DNA from: Clostridiaceae bacterium
GTDB lineage: Bacteria > Bacillota > Clostridia > Saccharofermentanales > DTU023
DNA: 9,614 nt
Direction: 5' to 3'
Assembly (NCBI GenBank): GCA_012798865.1
Contig: JAAZMK010000020.1
Span: forward strand, 1-9,614
The notes under the pieces are model-generated. The model saw nothing but the letters and a program-made list of their open reading frames with translations, was not told the DNA's origin and made no database searches. Made by a program: the position numbers and the translations under genes. Positions 1-7,781 of this stretch are shown here, one piece after another; position 1 is the first letter of the stretch, and the number at the start of each line of letters is the position of its first letter.

Positions 1-1
1 C

Positions 2-226
2 CATGAGCAGACGAAGTTGCTCAGACCCTCCTTCATCATCGGCGCCATACTCGGAGCTTTTCTCGGGCAGCTCGTCTCCTCAGCAATCATGGGCAAGTCG
101 TTGCAACGCGTTCAAGGTGACGAACCGGGAAAGGCAAGGCGGCATCCTGTCCTCTGTGAGTGGCTGTGGAGCTTACTCGGCGTCGCGATCCTTTATGTCG
201 TTGAGCTCCTCTGTCAAGTCATATAA
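2..226 (+). CDS. C-terminal part of a small membrane protein (5' end outside window)
   Basis: The reading frame is open to the left edge and ends with TAA at 224-226, so about 74 residues of a longer or equal-sized protein are visible. A TTG at 17-19 could be a start, but no Shine-Dalgarno sequence precedes it and the frame continues upstream, so I treat the gene as partial. Two hydrophobic segments are visible: one begins SFIIGAILGAFLGQLVSSAI near the left end, and one at the very C-terminus contains WLWSLLGVAILYVVELL. A short basic hydrophilic linker joins them. Only 38 bases separate the stop from the permease start, which suggests one operon and a possible role as a small accessory membrane subunit of the same ABC system. 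I do not recognise the family; it could equally be the tail of another permease. Confidence 0.55.
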   Translation, partial: HEQTKLLRPSFIIGAILGAFLGQLVSSAIMGKSLQRVQGDEPGKARRHPVLCEWLWSLLGVAILYVVELLCQVI

Positions 227-264
227 GGACACCGGAGACGCGGTAAAGAAAGAGAGTCAGCACG

Positions 265-2172
265 ATGAAAGATCTAACCGATACAAAACAACGAAGCGGA
301 GAATTGATACGCTTGCTCATACAGAAACACTCAATCGTCCTGTGGGTTATACCTATCGTCTTCCTGTCGATGACGACCATTGTGTCGCTCATCGCCGGTC
401 AGGGTATCTCTGAATTCCCGGGCTTTTCGTACGGGTTCGTGTTATTCCTGATGAGTTTCGTTGTCAACCATCAGTATTTCAGTTTCATGCATCGCATGCC
501 TTCGACCGACTTTATATACGCGTTGCCGCTCAGTCGTGCGGGACTTTATCTACGCCTGAACGGGAGTGCCATCATCAACTTATTGGTTCCCTCCTCAATC
601 ATGGCGGTGATCCATTTCCTCGTGATTTATCTTCGAAATGCTGCTAAGTACAGCTATGCTATGACGACTCAAGATTTTTCTGAATATTGGACTTCCTACG
701 CAAGCCTCGTCGTCAAGATCCTGCTGTTCTTTTTCATCATGCAGATCTTCTACTTCATCTCGGAAAAAACATCGTCGGCGATCACGATGTTCATTCTCGT
801 CAATCTTTTCTGGTCTCTCGTCGTCCTTCTCTTTACTGACGCGACGGCGAGCTTTCTCCCGGGATTCATCGCGCCGTCACTTGTGCTGTCCGGCGGCGTA
901 TCTTCCTGGATTCTCCGTATCATCCAGCTGTTCTCGCCCGTGTCTGCATTCTTCTTAAGCTATCCCCCCGATTTTGACTGGTTCTCTCTCGGACTGCTCA
1001 TCCTGTCCGCCATGCTGTCGTGGTATCTTTTCCGGAAGCGACAGGCGGAACACGCGCGCCAATCAGGAACGCTGCGGTACCCCGTCATGGTGACGCACTG
1101 GATAGTCACGCTCGGCGTCGCATTGCTGGGGGGTTACATCTGTCACTATCTGCGACTTGCTGTTGCATCGTATGTGACGACGGAAACAGCCGGCAAGTAC
1201 TCCCCCATACCGTTTATCATCGGCGTCGCGCTCGGGCTTATCCTTTCGCTTTGGGTATTCAATCTCTTCCAAGGTAAAGGCAAGATCAACTGGCGGACTC
1301 TTCTCTCACCGGCCATCGCCGCGATCATTCCGCTCTCCATCTGGATGGCCATTGTGATGTCCGGCGCATTCGGTTATTCCGTGAAGACGGCTGATGCGTT
1401 CGACATCGCAAAGGTGACGATCGCTTATCATGGCAATCAATATGGCTATTACGGTGCGGGTAAAGTCGTAACGCATGTATTGCTGACCGACGAGCGCGAT
1501 ATCGAGGACTTTATGAAACTATACGGTCAGACCGTTTCGCCTGACAATCCCGGCCTGTCCGTCCCGAGAAATCTGTCGAGCAGCAAGCAGTTACAACATT
1601 TCATCGAGGATCAAAGAGTGACGATCGGTGAAAACCGTTACCGCTCTTACTTTGAGGACACGGAATTTACGATCATGATGAAGGACGGGCACACAATGAA
1701 ACGTCGGCTGCCGCTTCTCGAAAGTCCCGCCAACGAGTACTACTACAGCTTATTTATGCGTAATCGCGATTATCAATTGGCGGAATTTACCTTCAAAGAA
1801 ATAATCGGATTTGCCGATTCCGGTGTCGTCTCGCAGGAAATCCTGGTAAACGAGAACATACCGGAGACGAAAAGACCTTCGTGGGCATCGGACTTGCAAA
1901 ATGCTCTCAAGGCTGTCGAACACGAATACCATGCGGCGCCGATCTATGAAACATACGCGCTGCGCATGATGATCGCCCAACACCTGTTGACTCTTACGGA
2001 GGAAGAACGGGCGGCATACACCGAACAGGCGCCGTGTGTGATTCGCCTGACTGTGAACAAGCTCGCGATTAAAGGAGCGACGGAACCGCTCGTCTTCGAT
2101 TATCCCGTTAACCCCGACTTGCTGAAGCCTCTTGGCAAAGCATTGGAGGAAAGATTGAACCGATTGCCTTAG
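265..2172 (+). CDS. ABC-2-type transporter permease, DUF6449-like, with large C-terminal domain
   Basis: This 635-residue protein is probably the membrane subunit of an ABC exporter; the substrate is unknown. About nine hydrophobic segments fill the first 370 residues (roughly 22-46, 55-75, 102-122, 148-165, 171-191, 237-256, 276-296, 313-334, 348-369). The stretch YALPLSRAGLYLRLNG at 85-100 between early segments resembles the cytoplasmic LP-(I/L)-S-R motif common in ABC-2 permeases of Bacillota. Residues about 372-635 are soluble and, with nine segments and the N-terminus inside, would lie outside the membrane (inference). Overall layout matches permeases annotated with DUF6449, which usually sit beside a GntR-type regulator and an ATPase as in ytr-like operons; those genes would lie left of the window. 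The start is ATG with only a weak purine-rich site (245-256). No clear terminator follows. Family assignment is from recalled architecture, not a search. Confidence 0.75.
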   Translation: MKDLTDTKQRSGELIRLLIQKHSIVLWVIPIVFLSMTTIVSLIAGQGISEFPGFSYGFVLFLMSFVVNHQYFSFMHRMPSTDFIYALPLSRAGLYLRLNGSAIINLLVPSSIMAVIHFLVIYLRNAAKYSYAMTTQDFSEYWTSYASLVVKILLFFFIMQIFYFISEKTSSAITMFILVNLFWSLVVLLFTDATASFLPGFIAPSLVLSGGVSSWILRIIQLFSPVSAFFLSYPPDFDWFSLGLLILSAMLSWYLFRKRQAEHARQSGTLRYPVMVTHWIVTLGVALLGGYICHYLRLAVASYVTTETAGKYSPIPFIIGVALGLILSLWVFNLFQGKGKINWRTLLSPAIAAIIPLSIWMAIVMSGAFGYSVKTADAFDIAKVTIAYHGNQYGYYGAGKVVTHVLLTDERDIEDFMKLYGQTVSPDNPGLSVPRNLSSSKQLQHFIEDQRVTIGENRYRSYFEDTEFTIMMKDGHTMKRRLPLLESPANEYYYSLFMRNRDYQLAEFTFKEIIGFADSGVVSQEILVNENIPETKRPSWASDLQNALKAVEHEYHAAPIYETYALRMMIAQHLLTLTEEERAAYTEQAPCVIRLTVNKLAIKGATEPLVFDYPVNPDLLKPLGKALEERLNRLP

Positions 2173-2182
2173 GTTCCTCTAT

Positions 2183-2362
2183 CTGTGCAAGGATTCCGGG
2201 TACCATGTACAAAAATTCAAGTTAAGTTGAAAACTGTGCAAGGGTTCTGAGTTCCATGTACAAAAATTCAAGTTAAGTTGAAGACTGTGCGGGGGTTCTG
2301 CGCCGCCATGTCCAGAAATTCAATGTAAGTTGAAAAACTGTGCAGGGGTTGAGGGTGCCATG
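2183..2362 (+). repeat. Tandem repeat array, three 51-53 bp units plus a partial fourth
   Basis: Units begin with CTGTGC at 2183, 2234, 2285 and 2338, giving lengths of 51, 51 and 53 bp and a partial last copy to about 2362. Units 1 and 2 are nearly identical, with differences mostly in the block before the central CCATG. Unit 3 is more diverged, and unit 4 keeps only the first 25 bases or so. Each full unit has the order CTGTGC, a G-rich stretch, CCATG, an A-rich block, then TTCAA-N6-TTGAA. The array fills the gap between the permease stop and the rpsL promoter. The high similarity of units 1 and 2 suggests recent duplication by slippage or selection for sequence. Confidence 0.9.
2216..2334. 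promoter_or_regulatory. Three phased dyads TTCAA-N6-TTGAA, candidate operator array
   Basis: Dyads lie at 2216-2231, 2267-2282 and 2319-2334, so successive sites are 51 and 52 bp apart, close to five turns of B-DNA. The first two read TTCAAGTTAAGTTGAA, a 16-bp palindrome broken only by one G-G pair. The third keeps both outer 5-bp arms but changes the core. Retention of the arms in the diverged copy is what suggests protein binding. The last dyad ends 30 bp before the -35 box of the rpsL promoter. No regulator is identifiable from the window, and the sites could instead be passive parts of a repeated unit. Confidence 0.4.
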
Positions 2363-2364
2363 AC

Positions 2365-2393
2365 TAGACAAGATTTAATTTTCCTGTTATTAT
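2365..2393 (+). promoter_or_regulatory. Predicted sigma-A promoter of the str operon (PrpsL)
   Basis: TAGACA at 2365-2370 and TATTAT at 2388-2393 each match the housekeeping consensus at five of six positions, with the optimal 17-bp spacer. Transcription would begin near 2400, about 57 bases before the rpsL ATG. It is the best promoter-like sequence in the spacer and explains how the operon is expressed without rpoBC upstream. Confidence 0.65.
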
Positions 2394-2405
2394 CATCTGC
2401 GATCG

Positions 2406-2421
2406 CCCTCTTGCGAGAGGG
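2406..2421 (+). promoter_or_regulatory. Hairpin at the 5' end of the rpsL leader
   Basis: CCCTCT (2406-2411) and AGAGGG (2416-2421) pair perfectly around the loop TGCG, and a T-rich run (TATCTTTTT) follows. Alone it would look like a short intrinsic terminator. It begins only a few bases after the predicted transcription start, so it may serve as a stabilising 5' cap structure or as an attenuator in the rpsL mRNA. It could also stop read-through from the upstream permease. Confidence 0.5.
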
Positions 2422-2456
2422 TATCTTTTTGAGCTTTTAAGAAAGGAGGAGTGTTA

Positions 2457-2882
2457 ATGCCTACGTTCAACCAGTTGGTTAGGAAAGGGCGGCAAAAGAA
2501 AGTGAGTAAAACTCACGTTCCCGCGCTTAATGTCGGCTTGAATACGTTGAAGAGACGTCCGTCATACTATTCCTCGCCTCAAAAGCGCGGCGTCTGTACG
2601 GTCGTTAAAACAACGACGCCGAAAAAGCCGAACTCGGCTTTGCGTAAAGTCGCCCGTGTCCGTCTGACAAATCAGCACGAGGTCTACGCGTATATCCCGG
2701 GTATCGGTCACAACTTACAGGAACACAGTGTCGTTCTCATCCGTGGTGGCCGCGTGAAGGACTTGCCCGGCGTTCGCTACCATGTCGTTCGTGGAACGCT
2801 CGACACGGTCGGCGTCGCAAATCGCAAACAGGGTCGTTCAAAATACGGCACAAAGCGCCCGAGGGTCGCGAAAACCAAGTAG
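2457..2882 (+). CDS. rpsL: 30S ribosomal protein S12
   Basis: S12 forms part of the 30S decoding centre and helps control translational accuracy. The 141-residue product starts MPTFNQLVRKGRQKK and has all the hallmark blocks: PQKRGVC (41-47), TTTPKKPNSALRK (52-64), GHNLQEHSVVLIRGGR (84-99), KDLPGVRYH (101-109) and KQGRSKYGTKRP near the end. Residues about 25-40 are the insertion relative to Escherichia coli S12 that is typical of Bacillus-like S12. The two lysines where streptomycin-resistance changes usually fall (K57 region and K101) are wild-type. D102 corresponds to the aspartate that RimO methylthiolates in some bacteria. I chose ATG at 2457 over an in-frame GTG at 2451 because AAAGGAGGA (2442-2450) is then 6 bases away. 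It is the first gene of the str operon. Confidence 0.99.
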   Translation: MPTFNQLVRKGRQKKVSKTHVPALNVGLNTLKRRPSYYSSPQKRGVCTVVKTTTPKKPNSALRKVARVRLTNQHEVYAYIPGIGHNLQEHSVVLIRGGRVKDLPGVRYHVVRGTLDTVGVANRKQGRSKYGTKRPRVAKTK

Positions 2883-3038
2883 CGTAGCCAGCGGTTGGAC
2901 AAACATGCAGCTGTAAAACACGCCTCCGATTTTTTCGGGTCTGTTTAATTGCGCATGACACGTGTCCATATCGTGAGTACCTATGGTTTCGGGTTTCCTG
3001 ACAAAGAACCCGCATAATCATGAAAGGAGGGAAGACCA
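2883..3038 (+). promoter_or_regulatory. rpsL-rpsG intercistronic region with hairpin and palindrome
   Basis: This 156-base spacer is long for genes of one operon. Visible elements are a short stem TCCGA/TCGGG around a T5 loop at 2925-2939, the perfect 10-bp palindrome GACACGTGTC at 2957-2966, and a 7-bp stem (2990-2996 with 3006-3012, one G-U pair, 9-base loop) ending about 10 bases before the rpsG ribosome binding site. No T-run follows the last stem, so it is not an intrinsic terminator. In E. coli the equivalent interval is bound by S7, which represses its own translation; a similar role here is only an analogy. Confidence 0.35.
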
Positions 3039-3509
3039 TTGCCAAGGAAAGGCCATGTACCCAAGAGAGAAGTACTGCCGGATCCCGTTTATGGGGATAT
3101 CCGCGTAGCTAAGCTGATCAATAACGTTATGTTAGACGTCAAAAAAGAGCTGGCGCAAAGGATTGTGTACGGCGCGTTTGACCTGGTCGAAAGTCGCGTC
3201 GGGCAGTCACCTCTGGAAGTTTTTAATCAAGCAATGGACCATGTAATGCCCGTGTTGGAAGTCAAGGCGCGTCGCGTCGGCGGATCGAACTATCAGGTCC
3301 CGATGGAAGTGCGCCCGGAGAGACGCCAGACACTCGCATTGCGCTGGATCGTCCAAGCTGCTCGCAACAGAAGCGAGCGGACGATGATCGAACGTCTCGC
3401 CAATGAGCTGATCGATGCGTCGAAACAGGCCGGTTCAGCATTCAGAAAGAAAGAAGAAATCCATCGCATGGCAGAGGCGAACCGCGCGTTTGCACACTAC
3501 AGATGGTAA
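3039..3509 (+). CDS. rpsG: 30S ribosomal protein S7
   Basis: S7 binds the 3' major domain of 16S rRNA early in 30S assembly and lies near the E site. The 156-residue length is the normal bacterial size. Conserved blocks are MPRKGHVPKREVLPDPVYGD at the N-terminus, MPVLEVKARRVGGSNYQVP and VRPERRQTLALRW in the middle, and HRMAEANRAFAHYRW at the C-terminus. Translation starts at TTG (3039): AAAGGAGGG at 3023-3031 is 7 bases upstream and the resulting N-terminus matches the family exactly. One oddity is LDVKKELAQ at 32-40, where most S7 proteins have LDGKK/RG; the near-invariant glycine is valine 34. It is followed 87 bases later by fusA. Confidence 0.99.
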   Translation: MPRKGHVPKREVLPDPVYGDIRVAKLINNVMLDVKKELAQRIVYGAFDLVESRVGQSPLEVFNQAMDHVMPVLEVKARRVGGSNYQVPMEVRPERRQTLALRWIVQAARNRSERTMIERLANELIDASKQAGSAFRKKEEIHRMAEANRAFAHYRW

Positions 3510-3538
3510 TCAACGGAATACCCGCCGATTCGTACTCG

Positions 3539-3552
3539 TTGCCGTAAGGCGA
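3539..3552 (+). promoter_or_regulatory. Small hairpin with GUAA tetraloop in the rpsG-fusA gap
   Basis: TTGCC (3539-3543) pairs with GGCGA (3548-3552), one pair being G-U, around GTAA, a GNRA-type tetraloop. The outer bases CTCG and CGAG offer an alternative, slightly longer pairing. It lies about 30 bases before the fusA ribosome binding site, and no T-run follows. It may be an mRNA structure between cistrons or chance. Confidence 0.25.
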
Positions 3553-3596
3553 GGTGTTTATTAGGAAAGTTTAGGTAGGAATCAGGAGGATTGACG

Positions 3597-5672
3597 ATGC
3601 CGAGAGAATTCTCGCTTGAGAATACAAGAAATATTGGCATCATGGCTCATATTGACGCCGGCAAAACGACGACGACGGAGCGTATCCTGTACTATACGGG
3701 TCGCATTCACCGTCTGGGCGAAACGCACGAAGGTGCCGCCACGATGGACTGGATGCCGGAAGAACAGGAACGCGGGATCACGATCACGTCTGCCGCGACG
3801 ACCGCTCAATGGAACGACTGCCGTATCAACATCATCGATACGCCGGGTCACGTAGACTTTACCGTCGAAGTTGAGCGCTCTCTTCGCGTGCTCGATGGCG
3901 CCGTGACAGTTCTCTGCGCCAAGGGCGGTGTCGAACCGCAGACGGAGACTGTCTGGCGACAGGCCGACAACTACGGCGTGCCGCGCGTGGCGTACGTCAA
4001 CAAAATGGATATCGTCGGCGCAGATTTTTTCCACGTCGTGGAGATGATGAAAGATCGTCTGGGCGCCAATGCCGTCCCGATTCAGCTGCCTATCGGAAAA
4101 GAAGATACATTCGTCGGCATCATCGACTTGATGTCGATGCAAGCAGAGTACTACGACGAGGAAGACCTCGGAAAGACGATCACGACTTCCGATATCGACG
4201 AGAGTCAATTGGATGAAGCCAAGGAGTGGCGTTCTCGTATGGTTGAGGCGATCTGCGAAACGGACGATACGCTCGCGGAGAAATTTCTTTTAGAAGAGGA
4301 AATTACCGTCGAGGAGCTGAAGCGCGGTTTGCGCAAGGCGACGATTGCGACAGAGATTATCCCCGTTACCTGCGGCGCTTCTTACAAGAACAAAGGTGTG
4401 CAGTTGCTTTTAGACGCGATGGTCGACTATTTGCCTTCACCGGTCGATATTCCGCCTGTCGTCGGGATCAACCCGAAGACGGAGGAGGAAGTAACGCGCG
4501 AGGCGGATGACAAAGCGCCTTTTTCGGCACTCGTATTCAAGTTGATGACAGATCCGCATGTCGGACAGCTGTGCTTTTTCCGTGTTTACAGCGGAACGCT
4601 GAAGGCAGGATCGTACGTCATGAACGCGTCGAAAGGCAAACGTGAACGGATCGGGCGCATCCTGATGATGCATGCCAATCACCGTTCCGATGTCGATCAA
4701 GTCTATGCGGGAGATATCGCCGCGGTTGTTGGGCTTCGCAACACGACGACGGGCGATACGCTTGCGACAGAGCAGGCGCCAATCGTTCTGGAGAGCATGG
4801 ACTTCCCGGAACCTGTCATCTCCGTCGCGATCGAGCCGAAGTCAAAGGCGAGTCAAGAAAAGATGGAGATCGCGCTGGCTAAGTTGGCAGAAGAAGACCC
4901 GACGTTCCGAACACGCGTCAACGAGGAGACTGGTCAGATGATCGTGTCCGGCATGGGCGAGCTTCACCTCGCCATTATCGTCGACAGAATGCTTCGCGAA
5001 TTCAAAGTAGAAGCTAACGTCGGTCAGCCGCAAGTGGCGTACCGCGAGACGATCACGAAAACCGCGAAGGGCGAAGGACGCTTTGTGCGACAGACAGGCG
5101 GACACGGACAGTACGGTCACGTCATCCTCGAGGTTTCTCCGCTCGAAGCGGGCGGTGGTTTCGTCTTCGAGGACAAGACGGTCGGCGGGGTCATCCCGAA
5201 GGAGTTTATGAAGTCGATTGAAGAGGGCGTTCGCGACGCGATGAACGGCGGTGTTGTCGCCGGCTATCCTGTCGTCGACCTCAAAGCGACTGTACTCGAC
5301 GGCTCCTATCACGAAGTCGACTCTTCCGAGATTGCTTTCCGCATTGCCGGTTCCATGGCATTGCGAGACGCCCTTGAAAAAGCAGGTCCAATTCTTATGG
5401 AACCGATCATGAAAGTCGACATCATTACGCCCGTCGAATATCTGGGCGACGTGTTGGCGGACATCAGCGCGCGGCGCGGTCAAATCCAAGGAATGGAGGC
5501 GACGAGCAACGCGCAAGTTATCGATGCGTTCGTCTCCCTGTCGGAGATGTTCGGCTACGCGACATCGCTAAGGTCAAGGACGCAAGGGCGCGGCGTGTTC
5601 ACGATGCAGATCAGTCATTTTGAACAGGTGCCCGAGAGTGTCCGCGCGCTTATGGCGAGATATTCTTATTAA
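3597..5672 (+). CDS. fusA: Translation elongation factor G (EF-G)
   Basis: EF-G is the ribosomal translocase GTPase and also splits post-termination ribosomes with recycling factor. The 691-residue protein has the usual size and all G motifs: AHIDAGKT (17-24), RGIT (59-62), DTPGH (81-85), NKMD (135-138) and CGAS (259-262). Domain II follows from about 290, domain III near 395-475, domain IV from about 475 with the tip sequence SYHEVDSSE (histidine about 572), and domain V carries the motif EYLGDVLADISARRGQIQGME. It ends in QVPESVRALMARYSY. ATG at 3597 is preferred to the in-frame TTG at 3591 because AGGAGGA (3584-3590) lies 6 bases before it and would abut the TTG. Nothing suggests a second specialised EF-G. 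Confidence 0.99.
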   Translation: MPREFSLENTRNIGIMAHIDAGKTTTTERILYYTGRIHRLGETHEGAATMDWMPEEQERGITITSAATTAQWNDCRINIIDTPGHVDFTVEVERSLRVLDGAVTVLCAKGGVEPQTETVWRQADNYGVPRVAYVNKMDIVGADFFHVVEMMKDRLGANAVPIQLPIGKEDTFVGIIDLMSMQAEYYDEEDLGKTITTSDIDESQLDEAKEWRSRMVEAICETDDTLAEKFLLEEEITVEELKRGLRKATIATEIIPVTCGASYKNKGVQLLLDAMVDYLPSPVDIPPVVGINPKTEEEVTREADDKAPFSALVFKLMTDPHVGQLCFFRVYSGTLKAGSYVMNASKGKRERIGRILMMHANHRSDVDQVYAGDIAAVVGLRNTTTGDTLATEQAPIVLESMDFPEPVISVAIEPKSKASQEKMEIALAKLAEEDPTFRTRVNEETGQMIVSGMGELHLAIIVDRMLREFKVEANVGQPQVAYRETITKTAKGEGRFVRQTGGHGQYGHVILEVSPLEAGGGFVFEDKTVGGVIPKEFMKSIEEGVRDAMNGGVVAGYPVVDLKATVLDGSYHEVDSSEIAFRIAGSMALRDALEKAGPILMEPIMKVDIITPVEYLGDVLADISARRGQIQGMEATSNAQVIDAFVSLSEMFGYATSLRSRTQGRGVFTMQISHFEQVPESVRALMARYSY

Positions 5673-5817
5673 TGAACCGTGAAGGGCTGCTGATTATAAG
5701 CCCTCACAGAGCGCATTTTATTGCGTATATCTCAGTTTTATGAGATTATAAATAGGTATTGCAAAACTAAAATAATTAGATCTTTAATAACGATCTACCA
5801 GCAGGAGGATATTTGAA
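5673..5817 (+). promoter_or_regulatory. fusA-tuf intergenic region with inverted repeats
   Basis: This 145-base AT-rich spacer holds several perfect inverted repeats. AGGGCT/AGCCCT (5683-5688 with 5699-5704) has a 10-base loop, ATCTCA/TGAGAT (5729-5734 with 5741-5746) has loop GTTTTA, and TAGATC/GATCTA (5777-5782 with 5792-5797) has a 9-base loop. None is followed at once by a convincing T-run, so full termination between fusA and tuf is unlikely. They may tune read-through or the local promoter. The tuf ribosome binding site AGGAGG (5803-5808) is just downstream. Confidence 0.45.
5759..5788 (+). promoter_or_regulatory. Candidate internal promoter for tuf
   Basis: TTGCAA at 5759-5764 (four of six consensus positions) and TTTAAT at 5783-5788 (five of six) are separated by 18 bp in a strongly AT-rich stretch, unlike the GC-richer flanking genes. 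The predicted -10 falls within and just beside the TAGATC/GATCTA inverted repeat. Extra promoters for tuf inside the str operon are known in other bacteria and would allow EF-Tu to exceed the other products. Confidence 0.4.
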
Positions 5818-7023
<1,206 letters not shown>

Positions 7024-7052
7024 GCCGACTAGCTTGTCATGTTAATGAGATG

Positions 7053-7089
7053 AAAGCCTCGAGAGCACGTTGTGTACTCGAGGCTTTTT
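7053..7089 (+). terminator. Intrinsic terminator of the str operon
   Basis: An 11-bp perfect stem, AAAGCCTCGAG (7053-7063) with CTCGAGGCTTT (7077-7087), encloses a 13-base loop and runs into a T5 tract (7085-7089). It starts 30 bases after the tuf stop. The A-run on the 5' arm gives some activity in the opposite direction as well. Confidence 0.95.
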
Positions 7090-7182
7090 CATAGGTTGAA
7101 AAGCGCGGGGAGTCCGCTGTAACTCCGTGAGAATGTAGGCGCGATAGTGCGCGGATTCTTGTGACGAATTGCGAGGTTAATA

Positions 7183-7710
7183 ATGCAGGAAATTTTGATC
7201 GTGGTGGATATGCAGAACGATTTTGTCTACGGGTCGCTTGGAACCCCGGAGGCACAACGGATCGTCGATCATGTCGTAGAAAAAATCATGCAATTTGAAG
7301 GTCGTGTCCTCTTTACGCAGGACACGCACGAAAGCGATTATCTTGAAACGCAGGAAGGCGTGAGACTGCCCGTCGAACACTGTATTCGCGGCACGAAAGG
7401 TTGGGAGCTTGTTCCTGCGATTGAAGCTCTGCGGCTGCCCGATACGCCCGTTATTGAAAAACCGACCTTCGGCTCGAGTGAGTTGGTCAGTCTCTTGGAG
7501 CGACTGAATGAAGAAGAGCCGATTCGCTCCATCACGCTTGTTGGGCTTTGCACCGACATTTGCGTCATCTCAAACGCGTTGTTGATCAAAGCGTATTTTC
7601 CGGAAATCCCAATTGCCGTGGATGCGACATGCTGTGCGGGCGTGACGGTCGAAAGTCACCAAAGGGCGCTTGACGCCATGCGCGTGTGCCAGATCGACGT
7701 TTTTGAATAA
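7183..7710 (+). CDS. Cysteine hydrolase, isochorismatase/nicotinamidase superfamily
   Basis: The 175-residue protein has the complete active site of the superfamily. D9 lies in VVDMQNDF, K93 in EKPTFGSS and the nucleophile C127 in GLCTDICV, which form the catalytic triad. D47, H49 and H66 (TQDTH and VEHCIRGTKGWEL) match the metal-binding residues of nicotinamidases. Such enzymes release ammonia from amides, for example nicotinamide to nicotinate in NAD salvage. That substrate is likely but not proven, as the superfamily also includes ureido and other amidohydrolases. ATG 7183 follows a modest site (GCGAGG, 7171-7176). The gene stands alone after the str terminator, so it needs its own promoter. 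I see only a weak candidate (TTGAAA at 7096-7101 with TGTAAC at 7118-7123). It converges with the molybdenum hydroxylase genes on the other strand. Confidence 0.9.
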   Translation: MQEILIVVDMQNDFVYGSLGTPEAQRIVDHVVEKIMQFEGRVLFTQDTHESDYLETQEGVRLPVEHCIRGTKGWELVPAIEALRLPDTPVIEKPTFGSSELVSLLERLNEEEPIRSITLVGLCTDICVISNALLIKAYFPEIPIAVDATCCAGVTVESHQRALDAMRVCQIDVFE

Positions 7711-7721
7711 ATTATGAGAGG

Positions 7722-7743
7722 ATGTCGCCACGGCATGCGACGT
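7722..7743. other. Imperfect hairpin in the convergent gap
   Basis: ATGTCGC (7722-7728) and GCGACGT (7737-7743) form a 7-bp stem with one G-U pair and loop CACGGCAT. It lies between two converging genes, where a two-way terminator would be expected. No T-run follows on either strand, so termination here is doubtful. Confidence 0.3.
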
Positions 7744-7781
7744 GCCCTTAAATGGATAGGGGCGAAAGTTATGATTAAAAC

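Noticed and set aside
3..413. 136-codon plus-strand frame at the left edge
   Set aside because: It overlaps both the hydrophobic partial gene and the first 50 codons of the permease in another frame. Its serine- and arginine-rich content looks like a frame shadow.
2183..2362. CRISPR array
   Set aside because: The copies are directly tandem with no repeat-spacer alternation, and no cas genes are present.
2406..2430. Hairpin plus T-run as the terminator of the permease operon
   Set aside because: Possible, but the stem is only 6 bp and sits at the 5' end of the predicted rpsL transcript, so I annotate it as a leader structure.
2360..2440. 26-codon frame ending just before rpsL, resembling a leader peptide
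   Set aside because: Its ATG lies upstream of the predicted promoter, so the rpsL transcript would not contain it. It also reads straight through the hairpin and has no good ribosome binding site.
3582..5516. Antisense frames of 208 and 224 codons within fusA
   Set aside because: Both are shadows of a highly expressed gene with strong codon bias, and show no recognisable motifs.
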